Below are positions 44,428 to 52,184 of a stretch of 64,000 bases of DNA, piece by piece (the first letter of the stretch is position 1; each line of letters begins with the position of its first letter). The position numbers and the translations under genes are program-made. The DNA is from Acidovorax sp. MR-S7 (lineage in GTDB: Bacteria; Pseudomonadota; Gammaproteobacteria; Burkholderiales; Burkholderiaceae_C), in NCBI RefSeq assembly GCF_000400995.2, contig NZ_DF238933.1:1-64000 (forward strand), read 5' to 3'. A model generated the notes under the pieces. It saw only the letters and a list, made by a program, of their open reading frames with translations. It made no database searches and had not been told where the DNA came from.

Positions 44428-46623
44428 GTGACAAACAACAGCAAACCCTATTTCGGCCAGAACTTCGGAGCGGCCCGGCCCGGCGCCCTCAGCGGCTTCC
44501 AATATGCGCTGCGCATGCCGGCCGCTCCGCAGCCGGCGGCACTGCCCGGCGATGCCCAGGGCTGCAACGCCCAGGGCAACCAATGGATGCATGCCGGCCG
44601 CGCAGCGGATGCCGTGCGCGCCTACGACCGGGCCATCGCTCTGCAGCCGGATTACCTAGACCCCCATTTCAACCGCGGCAACGCTCTCCTGGGCCTGCAG
44701 CGTAACGAAGAGGCGCTGGCCTCGTTCGAGCAAGCAATCGTCCTGTCGCCCCGGTTGGCGCTGGCCCACTACAACCGAGGCGCGGTGCTGGAAGCCCTGG
44801 GCCGGGCGCAAGACGCGGCGGACAGCTACCGCACCGTGCTGGAAATAGAGCCGGGCCACGTGCAGGCGCGCTTTAACCTCGGCTGCATTCATCTGGCCCT
44901 AAAGCAATACGCCGAGGCGCTGGCCTGCATGGACGAGGTGATCGCCTATGCGCCGCAGGTGGCGCGGGCGCACAGCAACCGGGGCGTTGCGCTTTTGCGG
45001 ATCGGGCGATCGAGGGAGGCCATCGCCGCCTGCGACCAAGCCCTGGCACTGCAGCCGCAATGTGCCGAGACCCTGAACAACCGGGGCACGGCCTACTTGC
45101 AGTTGAAGAACCACAAGCAAGCCTACGCCGACCTTAGCGAGTCGATCCGCCTCAAGCCGGAGCAGGCGCAGACGCGGCAATTGATGGCCACGCTGCTCAA
45201 GGACTACAAGCAGTATGGCGCGATGCAGCAGCAGTTGGAGAAGGCGTACCAGTTGGCGCCGGATTTGCCGCTGCTGTTGGGGGAGTTGCTCCACGCCAAG
45301 ATGCTGGTCAGTGACTGGCATCGTATGCAGGAGGGCGTTGCGCGGCTTGGGCAGGCCATCGTTGAACGGCGGCCGGCGGCGATGCCTTTCCATGTGCTCG
45401 GGATGCTGGACTCTCCGGGCCTGCATCTGCAGGCTGCGCGCAATCTGGCGGAGTCGGACTATGCGGCGCAGCCTGTCCTCGGCCCCCTGCCCGCGCGCGC
45501 GCCGGGCGGCAAGATCCGCGTTGGCTATTACTCGGCGGATTTCCACGCCCACGCCACTGCGTATCTGATGGCAGAGCTGTTCGAGCGGCACGACCGCGAG
45601 CGTTTCGAATGGTTCGCCTTCTCGTTCGGGCCGGATTCGCAGGATCCCATGCGCCACCGCCTGCAAGCTGGGTTCGACCACTTCCTGGACGTGCGCGAGC
45701 GTAGCGGCGAGGAAATTGCCCGCTTGTCGCGTGACTTGGGCATCGACATCGCTGTCGACCTCAAGGGGTTCACCCAGGACATGCGTTTCGAAATCTTCTC
45801 GTTCCGTTGCGCGCCCGTTCAGGTCAGCTGGCTGGGCTACCCCGGCACCACAGGAGCTGACTACATGGACTACGTCATCGCCGACAAGGTGGTGCTGCCG
45901 CCAGAGGGGCAAGCCTATTTCACCGAAAAAGCGGTCTACTTGCCCCACAGCTACCAGGTCAACGACGGCCAGCGCCGCATCTCCGGGCGTGTCTTTACCC
46001 GCGAGGAGGTGGGCCTGCCCGCGAACGGATTCGTCTTCTGCTGCTTCAACAACAACTACAAGATCCTGCCGCCCACGTTCGATGGCTGGATGCGCATCCT
46101 GCACGCAGTCGAGGGCAGCGTGCTCTGGCTGCTGGAGGACAACCCTGCCGCCGCCGCCAACCTGCGCCGCGAGGCTCAGGCGCGTGGCATCGCGCCCGAG
46201 CGACTGGTGTTCGCCCCGCGCATGGAGCTGGACGAACACCTGGCGCGCCACCGCCTGGCGGGGCTGTTCCTGGACACTCTGCCCTACAACGCGCATACCA
46301 CCGCCAGCGATGCGCTGTGGGCAGGGTTGCCGGTATTGACTTGCAGAGGCCAGTCCTTCGCCAGCCGGGTTGCCGCGAGCCTGTTGCATGCCGTGGGCCT
46401 GCCCGAACTCGTGACCGGGACGCAGGCCGATTTCGAGGCCCGGGCCATCGCGCTGGCCCGTGATGCAGCGCAGCTCCAGGGACTGCGCGACAAACTGCAC
46501 GCCCACCTGCCGGGCGCGCCGCTGTTCGACGCCGCGCTGCAGGCGCGCCACATCGAGGCCGCTTACGCCGCCATGCACGAGCGGGCGCTCCAGGGGCTGC
46601 CGCCGGAGGTGATCGAAGTCTGA
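44428..46623 (+). CDS. TPR protein with O-GlcNAc-transferase (SPINDLY-type) catalytic domain
   Basis: A 731-residue protein. About six TPR repeats (roughly 40-260, for example NRGNALLGLQRNEEALASFE) precede a bacterial GT41 domain. The catalytic half has KIRVGYYSADFHAHATAYLM, VSWLGYPGTTGADYMDYVIAD, CCFNNNYKILP and LPYNAHTTASDALWAGLPVLT. Bacterial relatives attach sugars to surface or other proteins; the acceptor here is unknown, and no glycan, flagellin or S-layer gene is adjacent. TTG, CAA and other less GC-rich codons are commoner than in neighbours, hinting at acquisition. The start is unclear: TTG 44398, GTG 44428 and ATG 44515 are all possible and none has a clear ribosome site. Confidence 0.8.
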   Translation: MTNNSKPYFGQNFGAARPGALSGFQYALRMPAAPQPAALPGDAQGCNAQGNQWMHAGRAADAVRAYDRAIALQPDYLDPHFNRGNALLGLQRNEEALASFEQAIVLSPRLALAHYNRGAVLEALGRAQDAADSYRTVLEIEPGHVQARFNLGCIHLALKQYAEALACMDEVIAYAPQVARAHSNRGVALLRIGRSREAIAACDQALALQPQCAETLNNRGTAYLQLKNHKQAYADLSESIRLKPEQAQTRQLMATLLKDYKQYGAMQQQLEKAYQLAPDLPLLLGELLHAKMLVSDWHRMQEGVARLGQAIVERRPAAMPFHVLGMLDSPGLHLQAARNLAESDYAAQPVLGPLPARAPGGKIRVGYYSADFHAHATAYLMAELFERHDRERFEWFAFSFGPDSQDPMRHRLQAGFDHFLDVRERSGEEIARLSRDLGIDIAVDLKGFTQDMRFEIFSFRCAPVQVSWLGYPGTTGADYMDYVIADKVVLPPEGQAYFTEKAVYLPHSYQVNDGQRRISGRVFTREEVGLPANGFVFCCFNNNYKILPPTFDGWMRILHAVEGSVLWLLEDNPAAAANLRREAQARGIAPERLVFAPRMELDEHLARHRLAGLFLDTLPYNAHTTASDALWAGLPVLTCRGQSFASRVAASLLHAVGLPELVTGTQADFEARAIALARDAAQLQGLRDKLHAHLPGAPLFDAALQARHIEAAYAAMHERALQGLPPEVIEV

Positions 46624-46646
46624 CGCACGCGGCGGACTCGCCCACC

Positions 46647-47726
46647 ATGCCCCTGTCCCTTGCCTACGCGTCGCGCGTCGCGTTCACCCTGGCCGCCGCG
46701 CTGGCCGCCGCGCTGCTGTGCCTGCAGTTGGACACGCCCCTGCCCTGGATGCTCGGCCCGCTGCTGGGCACGGCCCTGCTGTCGATGCTGGGCGCGCCGA
46801 CCGACAGCGCTGCGCCGCTGCGCAATGCGGGGCAGTGGACGCTGGGTGCGATCCTGGGCCTGTATTTCACGCCAGAGGTCACGGCGCTGGTCGCCGGCCT
46901 CTGGTGGGCCGTGGCGCTGGCCATCGGCTGGGCGCTGCTGCTGGGCTGGGCCTTCGGCGCGTGGCTGCACCGCATGCATGCGCCGCTGATGCCCGACGTG
47001 CCGGCGCCCGCGATGCGCGCCACGACCTACTTCGCAGGAGCCATCGGCGCCGCGTCGGAGATGGCGTTGCTGGCCGAGCGCCAGCATGCGCGCACCGACC
47101 TCGTGGCCGCCAGCCACAGCCTGCGGCTGGTGATCGTCACCGTCAGCATCCCCTTCGCGCTGCAGTGGAGCGGCCTGCACGGCGTGGACCTGCTGGCGCC
47201 GCCGCCGCGCATGGTGCAGCCGGAGGGACTGGCGCTGCTGGCCGCGCTCACCGGCGCGGGCGCGCTGCTTATGCTGCGCCTGGGGCGCGCCAATCCGTGG
47301 TTCATCGGCCCTCTGCTGGTGACCATGGCGCTCACCATGGCCAGCGTCACGCTGACGGCCATTCCCCAGCCGCTGGTGAATGCGGCGCAGCTGGTGATCG
47401 GCGTGAGCCTGGGGGTGCGTTTCCGGCGTGCCTTCCTGCGCACGGCGCCGCGCTGGCTGGCGTCGGTGGCCGTGGGCACGGTGGGGCTGATGCTGGTGTG
47501 CGCGCTGTTTGCCTGGGTGCTGGCGCGCGCCACGGGGCTGCACTGGGTGACGCTGGTGCTGGCCACGTCGCCGGGCGGCATCGCGGAGATGTCCATCACC
47601 GCCAAGGTGCTTCAGCTCGGCGTGCCGGTGGTCACGGCGTTCCAGGTCTGCCGGCTGGTGGTGGTGCTGCTGGTGGTGGCGCCGATGTACCGCTGGGTGT
47701 ATGGGGCGGCGGAAGCGCCGTCCTGA
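46647..47726 (+). CDS. AbrB-family inner-membrane protein
   Basis: A 359-residue, very hydrophobic protein with roughly ten membrane helices arranged as two similar halves. The repeated family motifs are PLPWMLGPLLGTALL in the first half and NPWFIGPLLVTMAL in the second, with ATSPGGIAEMSITAKVL near the C-terminus. This matches the AbrB-duplication membrane family (often labelled putative ammonia monooxygenase, a misleading name; unrelated to the AbrB transcription factor). Function is not established; transport or regulation is guessed. It is 23 bases downstream of the TPR gene, same direction. Confidence 0.8.
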   Translation: MPLSLAYASRVAFTLAAALAAALLCLQLDTPLPWMLGPLLGTALLSMLGAPTDSAAPLRNAGQWTLGAILGLYFTPEVTALVAGLWWAVALAIGWALLLGWAFGAWLHRMHAPLMPDVPAPAMRATTYFAGAIGAASEMALLAERQHARTDLVAASHSLRLVIVTVSIPFALQWSGLHGVDLLAPPPRMVQPEGLALLAALTGAGALLMLRLGRANPWFIGPLLVTMALTMASVTLTAIPQPLVNAAQLVIGVSLGVRFRRAFLRTAPRWLASVAVGTVGLMLVCALFAWVLARATGLHWVTLVLATSPGGIAEMSITAKVLQLGVPVVTAFQVCRLVVVLLVVAPMYRWVYGAAEAPS

Positions 47727-47730
47727 CCCG

Positions 47731-48021
47731 TCAGTGGACGACCACGGGGTTCTGGGCCAGGCCCACGTAGCCGTCCAGCGTATCCTCCACCTCTTCCTGG
47801 GTGGGGGCGTCGCGCTGCCAGGCCAGGATCTGCTGCTGGAACATCTCGGCCCAGGAGCCGTCCAGGTAGACCTCCTTGCCCGAGCGCTTGTCCACGATCT
47901 CGAAGCCGTGGCGCACGAGCTGCGGGGCGGCGGGGAGCGCGTCGTCGGCGACGCCGCTGCGGTCGGCGTCCGGCAGCATGTGGACCACCACGAAGGAGTC
48001 GGAGTCGTAGAGCATGTGCAT
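47731..48021 (-). CDS. DUF3567 family protein
   Basis: A 96-residue soluble protein of the betaproteobacterial DUF3567 family, unknown function. The conserved pattern is MLYDSDSFVVVHM near the start, HGFEIVDKRSGKEVYLDGSWAEMFQQQI in the middle and TQEEVEDTLDGY near the end, with the residue runs here broken only for description. ATG 48019-48021 was chosen over an upstream start at 48072 because the family begins with MHMLYDSD. It is convergent with the AbrB-type gene, with 4 bases between stops. Confidence 0.8.
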   Translation of the reverse strand: MHMLYDSDSFVVVHMLPDADRSGVADDALPAAPQLVRHGFEIVDKRSGKEVYLDGSWAEMFQQQILAWQRDAPTQEEVEDTLDGYVGLAQNPVVVH

Positions 48022-48096
48022 GGCGTTCCCCTGTAGATAAGGGTCAGATGACGGCGGGTGGCGGGAGTTCAAGGGCGTCCCAGTATTCCACGGAAA

Positions 48097-49242
48097 TCAG
48101 GGGGCCTCGTGGCCGCTCAGCGACAGCTCGGCGAAGTCGCCGTTGCCCTGGGTCAGTCGGATGCGCACGGGCAGGTAGCCGAGCTGGCTGCCCAGCCACA
48201 GCTCGGCCTTCTGGTCGCGGTCGTGACGGGGCAGGCGTTGCAGCTTCAGCGCGGGCGTGGGACCGGCGGGCAGGTCCAGCGTCTCGGGGCCTTCCACGGT
48301 GAAGGTCCAGCGGTCGGCATAGCGTGCGCCCACGGTGGTCAGCGTGATGCGCGTGCCCGTGGGGTAGCGGTCGGGCGCGGCGGCCAGCATGGCGCCGAGC
48401 TGGATGAACACGCTCAGGCGGTCCTGCGCGCCCTCGCCGATGGTGGCGCGCGGAGTATTGGCGCTGAAGATGACCTCGTGCGTGTCGAAGTTGAAGTGCG
48501 CGGCCTGTTCGCTGCGCGCCTTGTCGCCGAAGCGCTCGGGCTGCAGCCCCTGCGCCGTGATGCGTCCCACGCTGCTTTGCGAGCGCGCCCCGAGCAGGAA
48601 GGCGCGGACCTGCTGGCGCGCCTCGTAGCGCGCGCCGTCCTGGCGCCAGACGAGTTCGGCGCTGGCGTTGTAGTGGAATTTCTTGACCTCGCCGCGCACG
48701 TCGAAGGACAGCCGCGTGGAGGGCGGCAGGCGCACGGGCGGGGGCTCGCTGCTCGGAGCCGCGCCCGTGGCGCCGGGCGGCTGGATGTCCACGCCGGCGC
48801 TCTCGGCAGGCGCTGCGGCCGGGGTGGATGCGGCGGCTTGCGGCGGGGCGGGAGGCGGCTCGGCGGAGGCTGCCGGCGCAGGCGGCTCGGGGGGCGGAGC
48901 CTCGGCCGCGGGCACGTCCTCTGCCGTCTCCGTGGGCGATACGGGCGTGGGGTCTGCGGGCGCTGCGGCCTCCTCTGGTGCCGGCACGGGCGCCGGTTCA
49001 GGCGCCGGCGGTGGCGGCGGCTTGGGTTTGCGCACCGGCCGGGGGCGCGGTGCGGCGGGCGGCGGCGGAGGTGGCGCGGGGATGGCCTCCGGTGGCGGGG
49101 GCGGCGGCTCGACCATGCGCGTGTGGAAGGCCATGCGCCGGGGCTGCCCCTCGCCCGTGGCGCCCAGCGGCAGGCCCACCAGCACCAGCCAGTGCAGGGC
49201 CAGCACCAGGGCGGTGAGCAGAAGCAGAGCGCGGCGCGGCAT
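48097..49242 (-). CDS. DUF3108 protein with TonB-like proline-rich N-terminus
   Basis: A 381-residue protein. A single N-terminal membrane anchor (about 5-25) is followed by a very long Pro/Ala/Glu-rich linker (about 45-175, for example EPPPPPPEAIPAPPPP and VRKPKPPPPPAPEPAP). A C-terminal DUF3108 domain (about 178-381) contains LSFDVRGEVKKFHYNASAEL and LWLGSQLGYLPVRIRLTQGNG. The layout resembles TonB: anchor, rigid periplasm-spanning linker, then a periplasmic domain. DUF3108 proteins are of uncertain role, with an envelope location. It starts 5 bases before an inverted repeat that separates it from the IclR gene. Confidence 0.78.
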   Translation of the reverse strand: MPRRALLLLTALVLALHWLVLVGLPLGATGEGQPRRMAFHTRMVEPPPPPPEAIPAPPPPPPAAPRPRPVRKPKPPPPPAPEPAPVPAPEEAAAPADPTPVSPTETAEDVPAAEAPPPEPPAPAASAEPPPAPPQAAASTPAAAPAESAGVDIQPPGATGAAPSSEPPPVRLPPSTRLSFDVRGEVKKFHYNASAELVWRQDGARYEARQQVRAFLLGARSQSSVGRITAQGLQPERFGDKARSEQAAHFNFDTHEVIFSANTPRATIGEGAQDRLSVFIQLGAMLAAAPDRYPTGTRITLTTVGARYADRWTFTVEGPETLDLPAGPTPALKLQRLPRHDRDQKAELWLGSQLGYLPVRIRLTQGNGDFAELSLSGHEAP

Positions 49243-49247
49243 GGGTT

Positions 49248-49300
49248 AGGGCTTGTGAATGCCGTGAAAGGGGATCGCGTTCATGGCATTCACAAGCCCT
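49248..49300. repeat. 16-bp perfect inverted repeat between IclR and DUF3108 genes
   Basis: AGGGCTTGTGAATGCC at 49248-49263 and its exact complement GGCATTCACAAGCCCT at 49285-49300 flank a 21-base loop. The right arm overlaps the IclR stop codon (complement of 49290-49292). The left arm ends 5 bases before the DUF3108 start. As RNA this would be a strong hairpin directly at the DUF3108 ribosome site, with no T tract after it. It could act as a translation control or be a remnant of an inserted repeat. Confidence 0.7.
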
Positions 49301-50078
49301 GGCCCGGCGGGGTGTGGCCCAGGTCGCGTGAGAGCTGTTCGGCGGCGGCGCGCAGCGGCTGCTCGATGGCGCCGCCCCATTGCGGGTCGAAGGTGGCGGC
49401 CGGGCCCAGCGTGGTGATGCCCAGCGCCAAGTGGCCGTCGGCGTCGAACACGGGGGCGCAGAAGGCCACGATGCCCGGCAGCACCGTGTCCACCACGCGG
49501 GCGCAGCGGCGTTCGCGCACCTCGCGCAGCAGGGCCTCGATGGCGGCAGCGTCCCGGGGCAGGTGCGGGTGGCGGGGTGCCAATGCCAGCTCCTCCTCCA
49601 GCAGCGCAGCGGTGTTCTCGCGCGGCAGCCAGGCGGCGAAGCAGCGGCCCGTGGCCGAGCCGAGCAGCGGCATCACGTCGCCCAGGCGCAGGTTGACGGT
49701 GACGGCGCGGGGCGCCTCTTCCCAGTGCACGATGGTCGGCCCCCGGTTGCCCCACACGGCCAGGGCCAGCGTGTGGCCGATCTGCTCCATGAGCGCGGGC
49801 ATGCGCTCGCGCGCCAGGCGCACGGCATCCAGGCGCGAGAGCGAAGCGAGCCCTAACTTGAGCGCAGCAGGCCCCAGGTCATAGCGCGCGGTGCGCGCAT
49901 CCTGTGCGACCAGGCCCAGGCGCTGGAAGCTCACCAGGTAGCGGTGCGCCTTGGCGGCGCTCATGCCGGCTTCGGATGCGAGGTCCTTGAGCATGAGCGC
50001 GCCGGGCGCGCGCGCCAGGGCGTCGAGCAGTGCGAAGCCTACTTCCACCGACTGGATGCCGACGCGCTCTTTGTTCAT
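49290..50078 (-). CDS. IclR-family transcriptional regulator
   Basis: A 262-residue IclR regulator. The winged helix-turn-helix spans about 5-70 (IQSVEVGFALLDALARAPGAL, LKDLASEAGMSAAKAHRYLVSF). An IclR effector domain (about 80-250) contains VNLRLGDVMPLLGSATGRCFAAW and PGIVAFCAPVFDADGHLALGI. It is divergent from the fumarylacetoacetate-hydrolase-family gene at 50148. The 69-base AT-rich gap holds an imperfect palindrome, so autoregulation and control of the FAH/Bug pair are likely. The inducer is unknown but probably an aromatic or dicarboxylic intermediate. Confidence 0.88.
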   Translation of the reverse strand: MNKERVGIQSVEVGFALLDALARAPGALMLKDLASEAGMSAAKAHRYLVSFQRLGLVAQDARTARYDLGPAALKLGLASLSRLDAVRLARERMPALMEQIGHTLALAVWGNRGPTIVHWEEAPRAVTVNLRLGDVMPLLGSATGRCFAAWLPRENTAALLEEELALAPRHPHLPRDAAAIEALLREVRERRCARVVDTVLPGIVAFCAPVFDADGHLALGITTLGPAATFDPQWGGAIEQPLRAAAEQLSRDLGHTPPGQGL

Positions 50079-50100
50079 CTATCCTAGAATTTGCCGTTCT

Positions 50101-50125
50101 GTTTAGTTAAATCAATTTACCAAAC
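50101..50125. promoter_or_regulatory. Candidate IclR operator in the IclR/FAH divergent gap
   Basis: GTTTAGTTAAAT and ATTTACCAAAC form an imperfect, roughly 11-12-bp inverted repeat around a short centre in an AT-rich stretch otherwise unusual for this window. It lies 22 bases upstream of the FAH-family start and 22 bases upstream of the IclR start, fitting divergent control. Confidence 0.45.
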
Positions 50126-50147
50126 CGAAATTAGGTGTTGGAAAACC

Positions 50148-51131
50148 ATGAAACTCGCCACCTACAAAGACGGATCGCGCGATGGCCAGCTTGTCGTGGT
50201 CTCGCGCGATCTGAGTACGGCCCATTATGCGACCGGCATCGCGAGCCGCCTGCAGCAGGTGCTGGACGACTGGAACTTCCTCTCGCCCCAGCTGCAGGAC
50301 CTGTACGACCAGCTCAACGCGGGCCGCGCGCGCCATCCGTTCCCCTTCGATCCGCAGCAGTGCATGGCGCCGCTGCCGCGGGCCTACCAGTGGGCCGACG
50401 GCTCGGCCTACATCAACCACGTCGAACTGGTGCGAAAAGCGCGCAACGCGGAGGTTCCCGCCAGCTTCTACACCGACCCGCTCATGTACCAGGGCGGCAG
50501 CGACGACTTCCTGGGCCCGTGTGACGACGTGGTGGTGCCCAGCGAATCCATGGGCATCGATTTCGAGGCCGAGATCGCCGTGGTCACCGGCGACGTGAAG
50601 ATGGGCACGGGCCCCGAGCAGGCGCTCGACGGCATCCGTCTCGTGATGCTGGCCAACGACGTGTCCCTGCGCAACCTGATCCCGGCCGAGCTGGCCAAGG
50701 GCTTCGGCTTCTTCCAGTCCAAGCCCGCCACGGCGTTCAGCCCGGTGGCCGTGACGCTGGACGAACTGGGCGATGCCTGGGACGGCGGGCGCGTGCACCT
50801 CACGCTGCAGTCCACCTGGGACGGCCGCCGGGTCGGCATGTGCGATGCGGGACCGGAGATGACCTTCCACTTCGGCCAGCTCATCGCCCACATCTGCAAG
50901 ACGCGCAACGTGCGCGCGGGCTCCATCGTCGGCAGCGGCACGGTGAGCAACAAGGACTGGGCCAAGGGCTACTCGTGCATCGCCGAGAAGCGCTGCATCG
51001 AGACCATCCAGGACGGGCAGCCCGGCACGGAATTCATGAAGTATGGCGACACCATCCGCATCGAGATGAAGAACAAGGCCGGCCAGAGCCTGTTCGGCGC
51101 CATCGAGCAAAGCATCGCCGCGCCCCGGTGA
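50148..51131 (+). CDS. Fumarylacetoacetate hydrolase family protein
   Basis: A 327-residue FAH-superfamily enzyme; members hydrolyse C-C bonds of beta-diketone acids in aromatic catabolism. The metal-binding acidic residues are visible in GIDFEAEIAVVTGD (about 145-158) and LANDVSLRNL (about 186-195). FGFFQSKPATAFSPVAV and IVGSGTVSNKDWAKGYSCIAEKR are family blocks. It resembles the fumarylacetoacetase branch. HmgA and other tyrosine pathway genes are not adjacent, so the exact substrate is open. ATG 50148 starts the homologous sequence. The Bug receptor gene follows after a repeat copy. Confidence 0.88.
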   Translation: MKLATYKDGSRDGQLVVVSRDLSTAHYATGIASRLQQVLDDWNFLSPQLQDLYDQLNAGRARHPFPFDPQQCMAPLPRAYQWADGSAYINHVELVRKARNAEVPASFYTDPLMYQGGSDDFLGPCDDVVVPSESMGIDFEAEIAVVTGDVKMGTGPEQALDGIRLVMLANDVSLRNLIPAELAKGFGFFQSKPATAFSPVAVTLDELGDAWDGGRVHLTLQSTWDGRRVGMCDAGPEMTFHFGQLIAHICKTRNVRAGSIVGSGTVSNKDWAKGYSCIAEKRCIETIQDGQPGTEFMKYGDTIRIEMKNKAGQSLFGAIEQSIAAPR

Positions 51132-51136
51132 GTTCG

Positions 51137-51195
51137 GAGCCAAATCGGCCCCTGGCGCTTGTACAGCAAGCGCAAACAGCTATGCAAAAAAGAGC
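51137..51195 (-). repeat. Interspersed repeat copy 9 (FAH-Bug gap)
   Basis: On the minus strand: GCATAGCTGTTTGCGCTT, 7 nt, AAGCGCCAGGGGCC, GATTTGGCTC. It starts 6 bases after the FAH stop and ends 3 bases before the AAAGGAGA ribosome site of the Bug gene, within the likely operon. Confidence 0.82.
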
Positions 51196-51208
51196 AAAGG
51201 AGACAACG

Positions 51209-52177
51209 ATGGAACGCAGACACCTCCTGGCCGCCCTTGCGGCCGCCGCCGCGGCACCGTGGGTGCGCGCTGAAGGCGCTTACCCGGCGCAGCCGATTCG
51301 CTGGGTCGTGCCCTATCCGGCGGGCGGCGGCACCGACGTGCTCGCGCGCACCGTGGCCGAGGCCATGCGCACCGGCCTGGGCCAGCAGATCGTGGTGGAC
51401 AACCGGCCCGGCGCTTCCACCAACATCGGCGCGCAGATCGTCGCCACCGCCAGGCCGGACGGCTACACCGTCATGTCCGCCGACAACGCGCTGCTGGCCT
51501 ACAACGAGCACCTGTTCCGCAAGCTGCCCTTCAGCCCCGAGCGCGACTTCACCTACGTGGGCGGCCTCTCGCGCTTCCCGCTGGCGCTGGTGGTGCACCC
51601 GGCCTTCGAGGCGCAGACGTTCAAGGATTTCCTGGCCTACGTGCGCGCCCATCCCGGCAAGGTCAACTACGCTTCGCCCGGTAACGGCTCGCCGCACCAC
51701 CTGGCGATGGAGCTGTTCAAGCACCGCACCAGGACCTTCCTTACCCACATCCCCTACCGCGGCGCCGCGCCCGCGCTGCAGGACGTGATGGGCGGGCAGG
51801 TGCCCTGCATGTTCCTGGACCTGGCCGCGGGCCTGCCCGTGATCCAGTCGGGCAAGGTGCGGGCGCTGGCCATCGGCGCGGCCCGGCGCGTGGCCGGCCT
51901 GCCCGACGTGCCCACGCTGGCCGAGGTGGGCGTGGCCGATGCGGAGGTCTACGCCTTCCAGGGCGTGCTGGCGCCCGCAGGCCTGCCACCAGCCGTCACC
52001 GCGCGGCTGAATGAGGAGATCAACCAGGCCCTGGCCGCCCCGGCCGTGGCCCAGCGCATGCGCGACTTCGGCATGGAAGCCCTGCCGGGCACGCCCGAGC
52101 AGTTCCACGCGATGGCCCGTGCCGAGGCCCGGCGCTGGGGCCCGGTCATCGAGGCCACGGGCGTGAAGCTGGACTGA
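51209..52177 (+). CDS. Bug-family tripartite tricarboxylate-type solute receptor
   Basis: A 322-residue periplasmic binding protein of the Bug (TctC-like) family, very numerous in Burkholderiales. A signal peptide with an Arg pair (MERRHLLAALAAAAAAPWVRA) ends near residue 22. The typical core follows: WVVPYPAGGGTDVLARTVAE, VDNRPGASTNIGAQIVATARPDGYT, and the PYRGAAPALQDVMGGQV pocket segment. No TctA/TctB membrane genes are nearby, as is usual for orphan Bug proteins. It is downstream of the FAH-type gene and probably binds the carboxylate that pathway uses. ATG 51209 has AAAGGAGA in place. It is convergent with a second Bug gene. Confidence 0.88.
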   Translation: MERRHLLAALAAAAAAPWVRAEGAYPAQPIRWVVPYPAGGGTDVLARTVAEAMRTGLGQQIVVDNRPGASTNIGAQIVATARPDGYTVMSADNALLAYNEHLFRKLPFSPERDFTYVGGLSRFPLALVVHPAFEAQTFKDFLAYVRAHPGKVNYASPGNGSPHHLAMELFKHRTRTFLTHIPYRGAAPALQDVMGGQVPCMFLDLAAGLPVIQSGKVRALAIGAARRVAGLPDVPTLAEVGVADAEVYAFQGVLAPAGLPPAVTARLNEEINQALAAPAVAQRMRDFGMEALPGTPEQFHAMARAEARRWGPVIEATGVKLD

Positions 52178-52184
52178 GCGCGCG

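Noticed and set aside
46647-47726. Ammonia monooxygenase label for the AbrB-type membrane protein
   Set aside because: The sequence has the duplicated AbrB-type membrane motif and nothing of AmoA, AmoB or AmoC; the common label is a misannotation.
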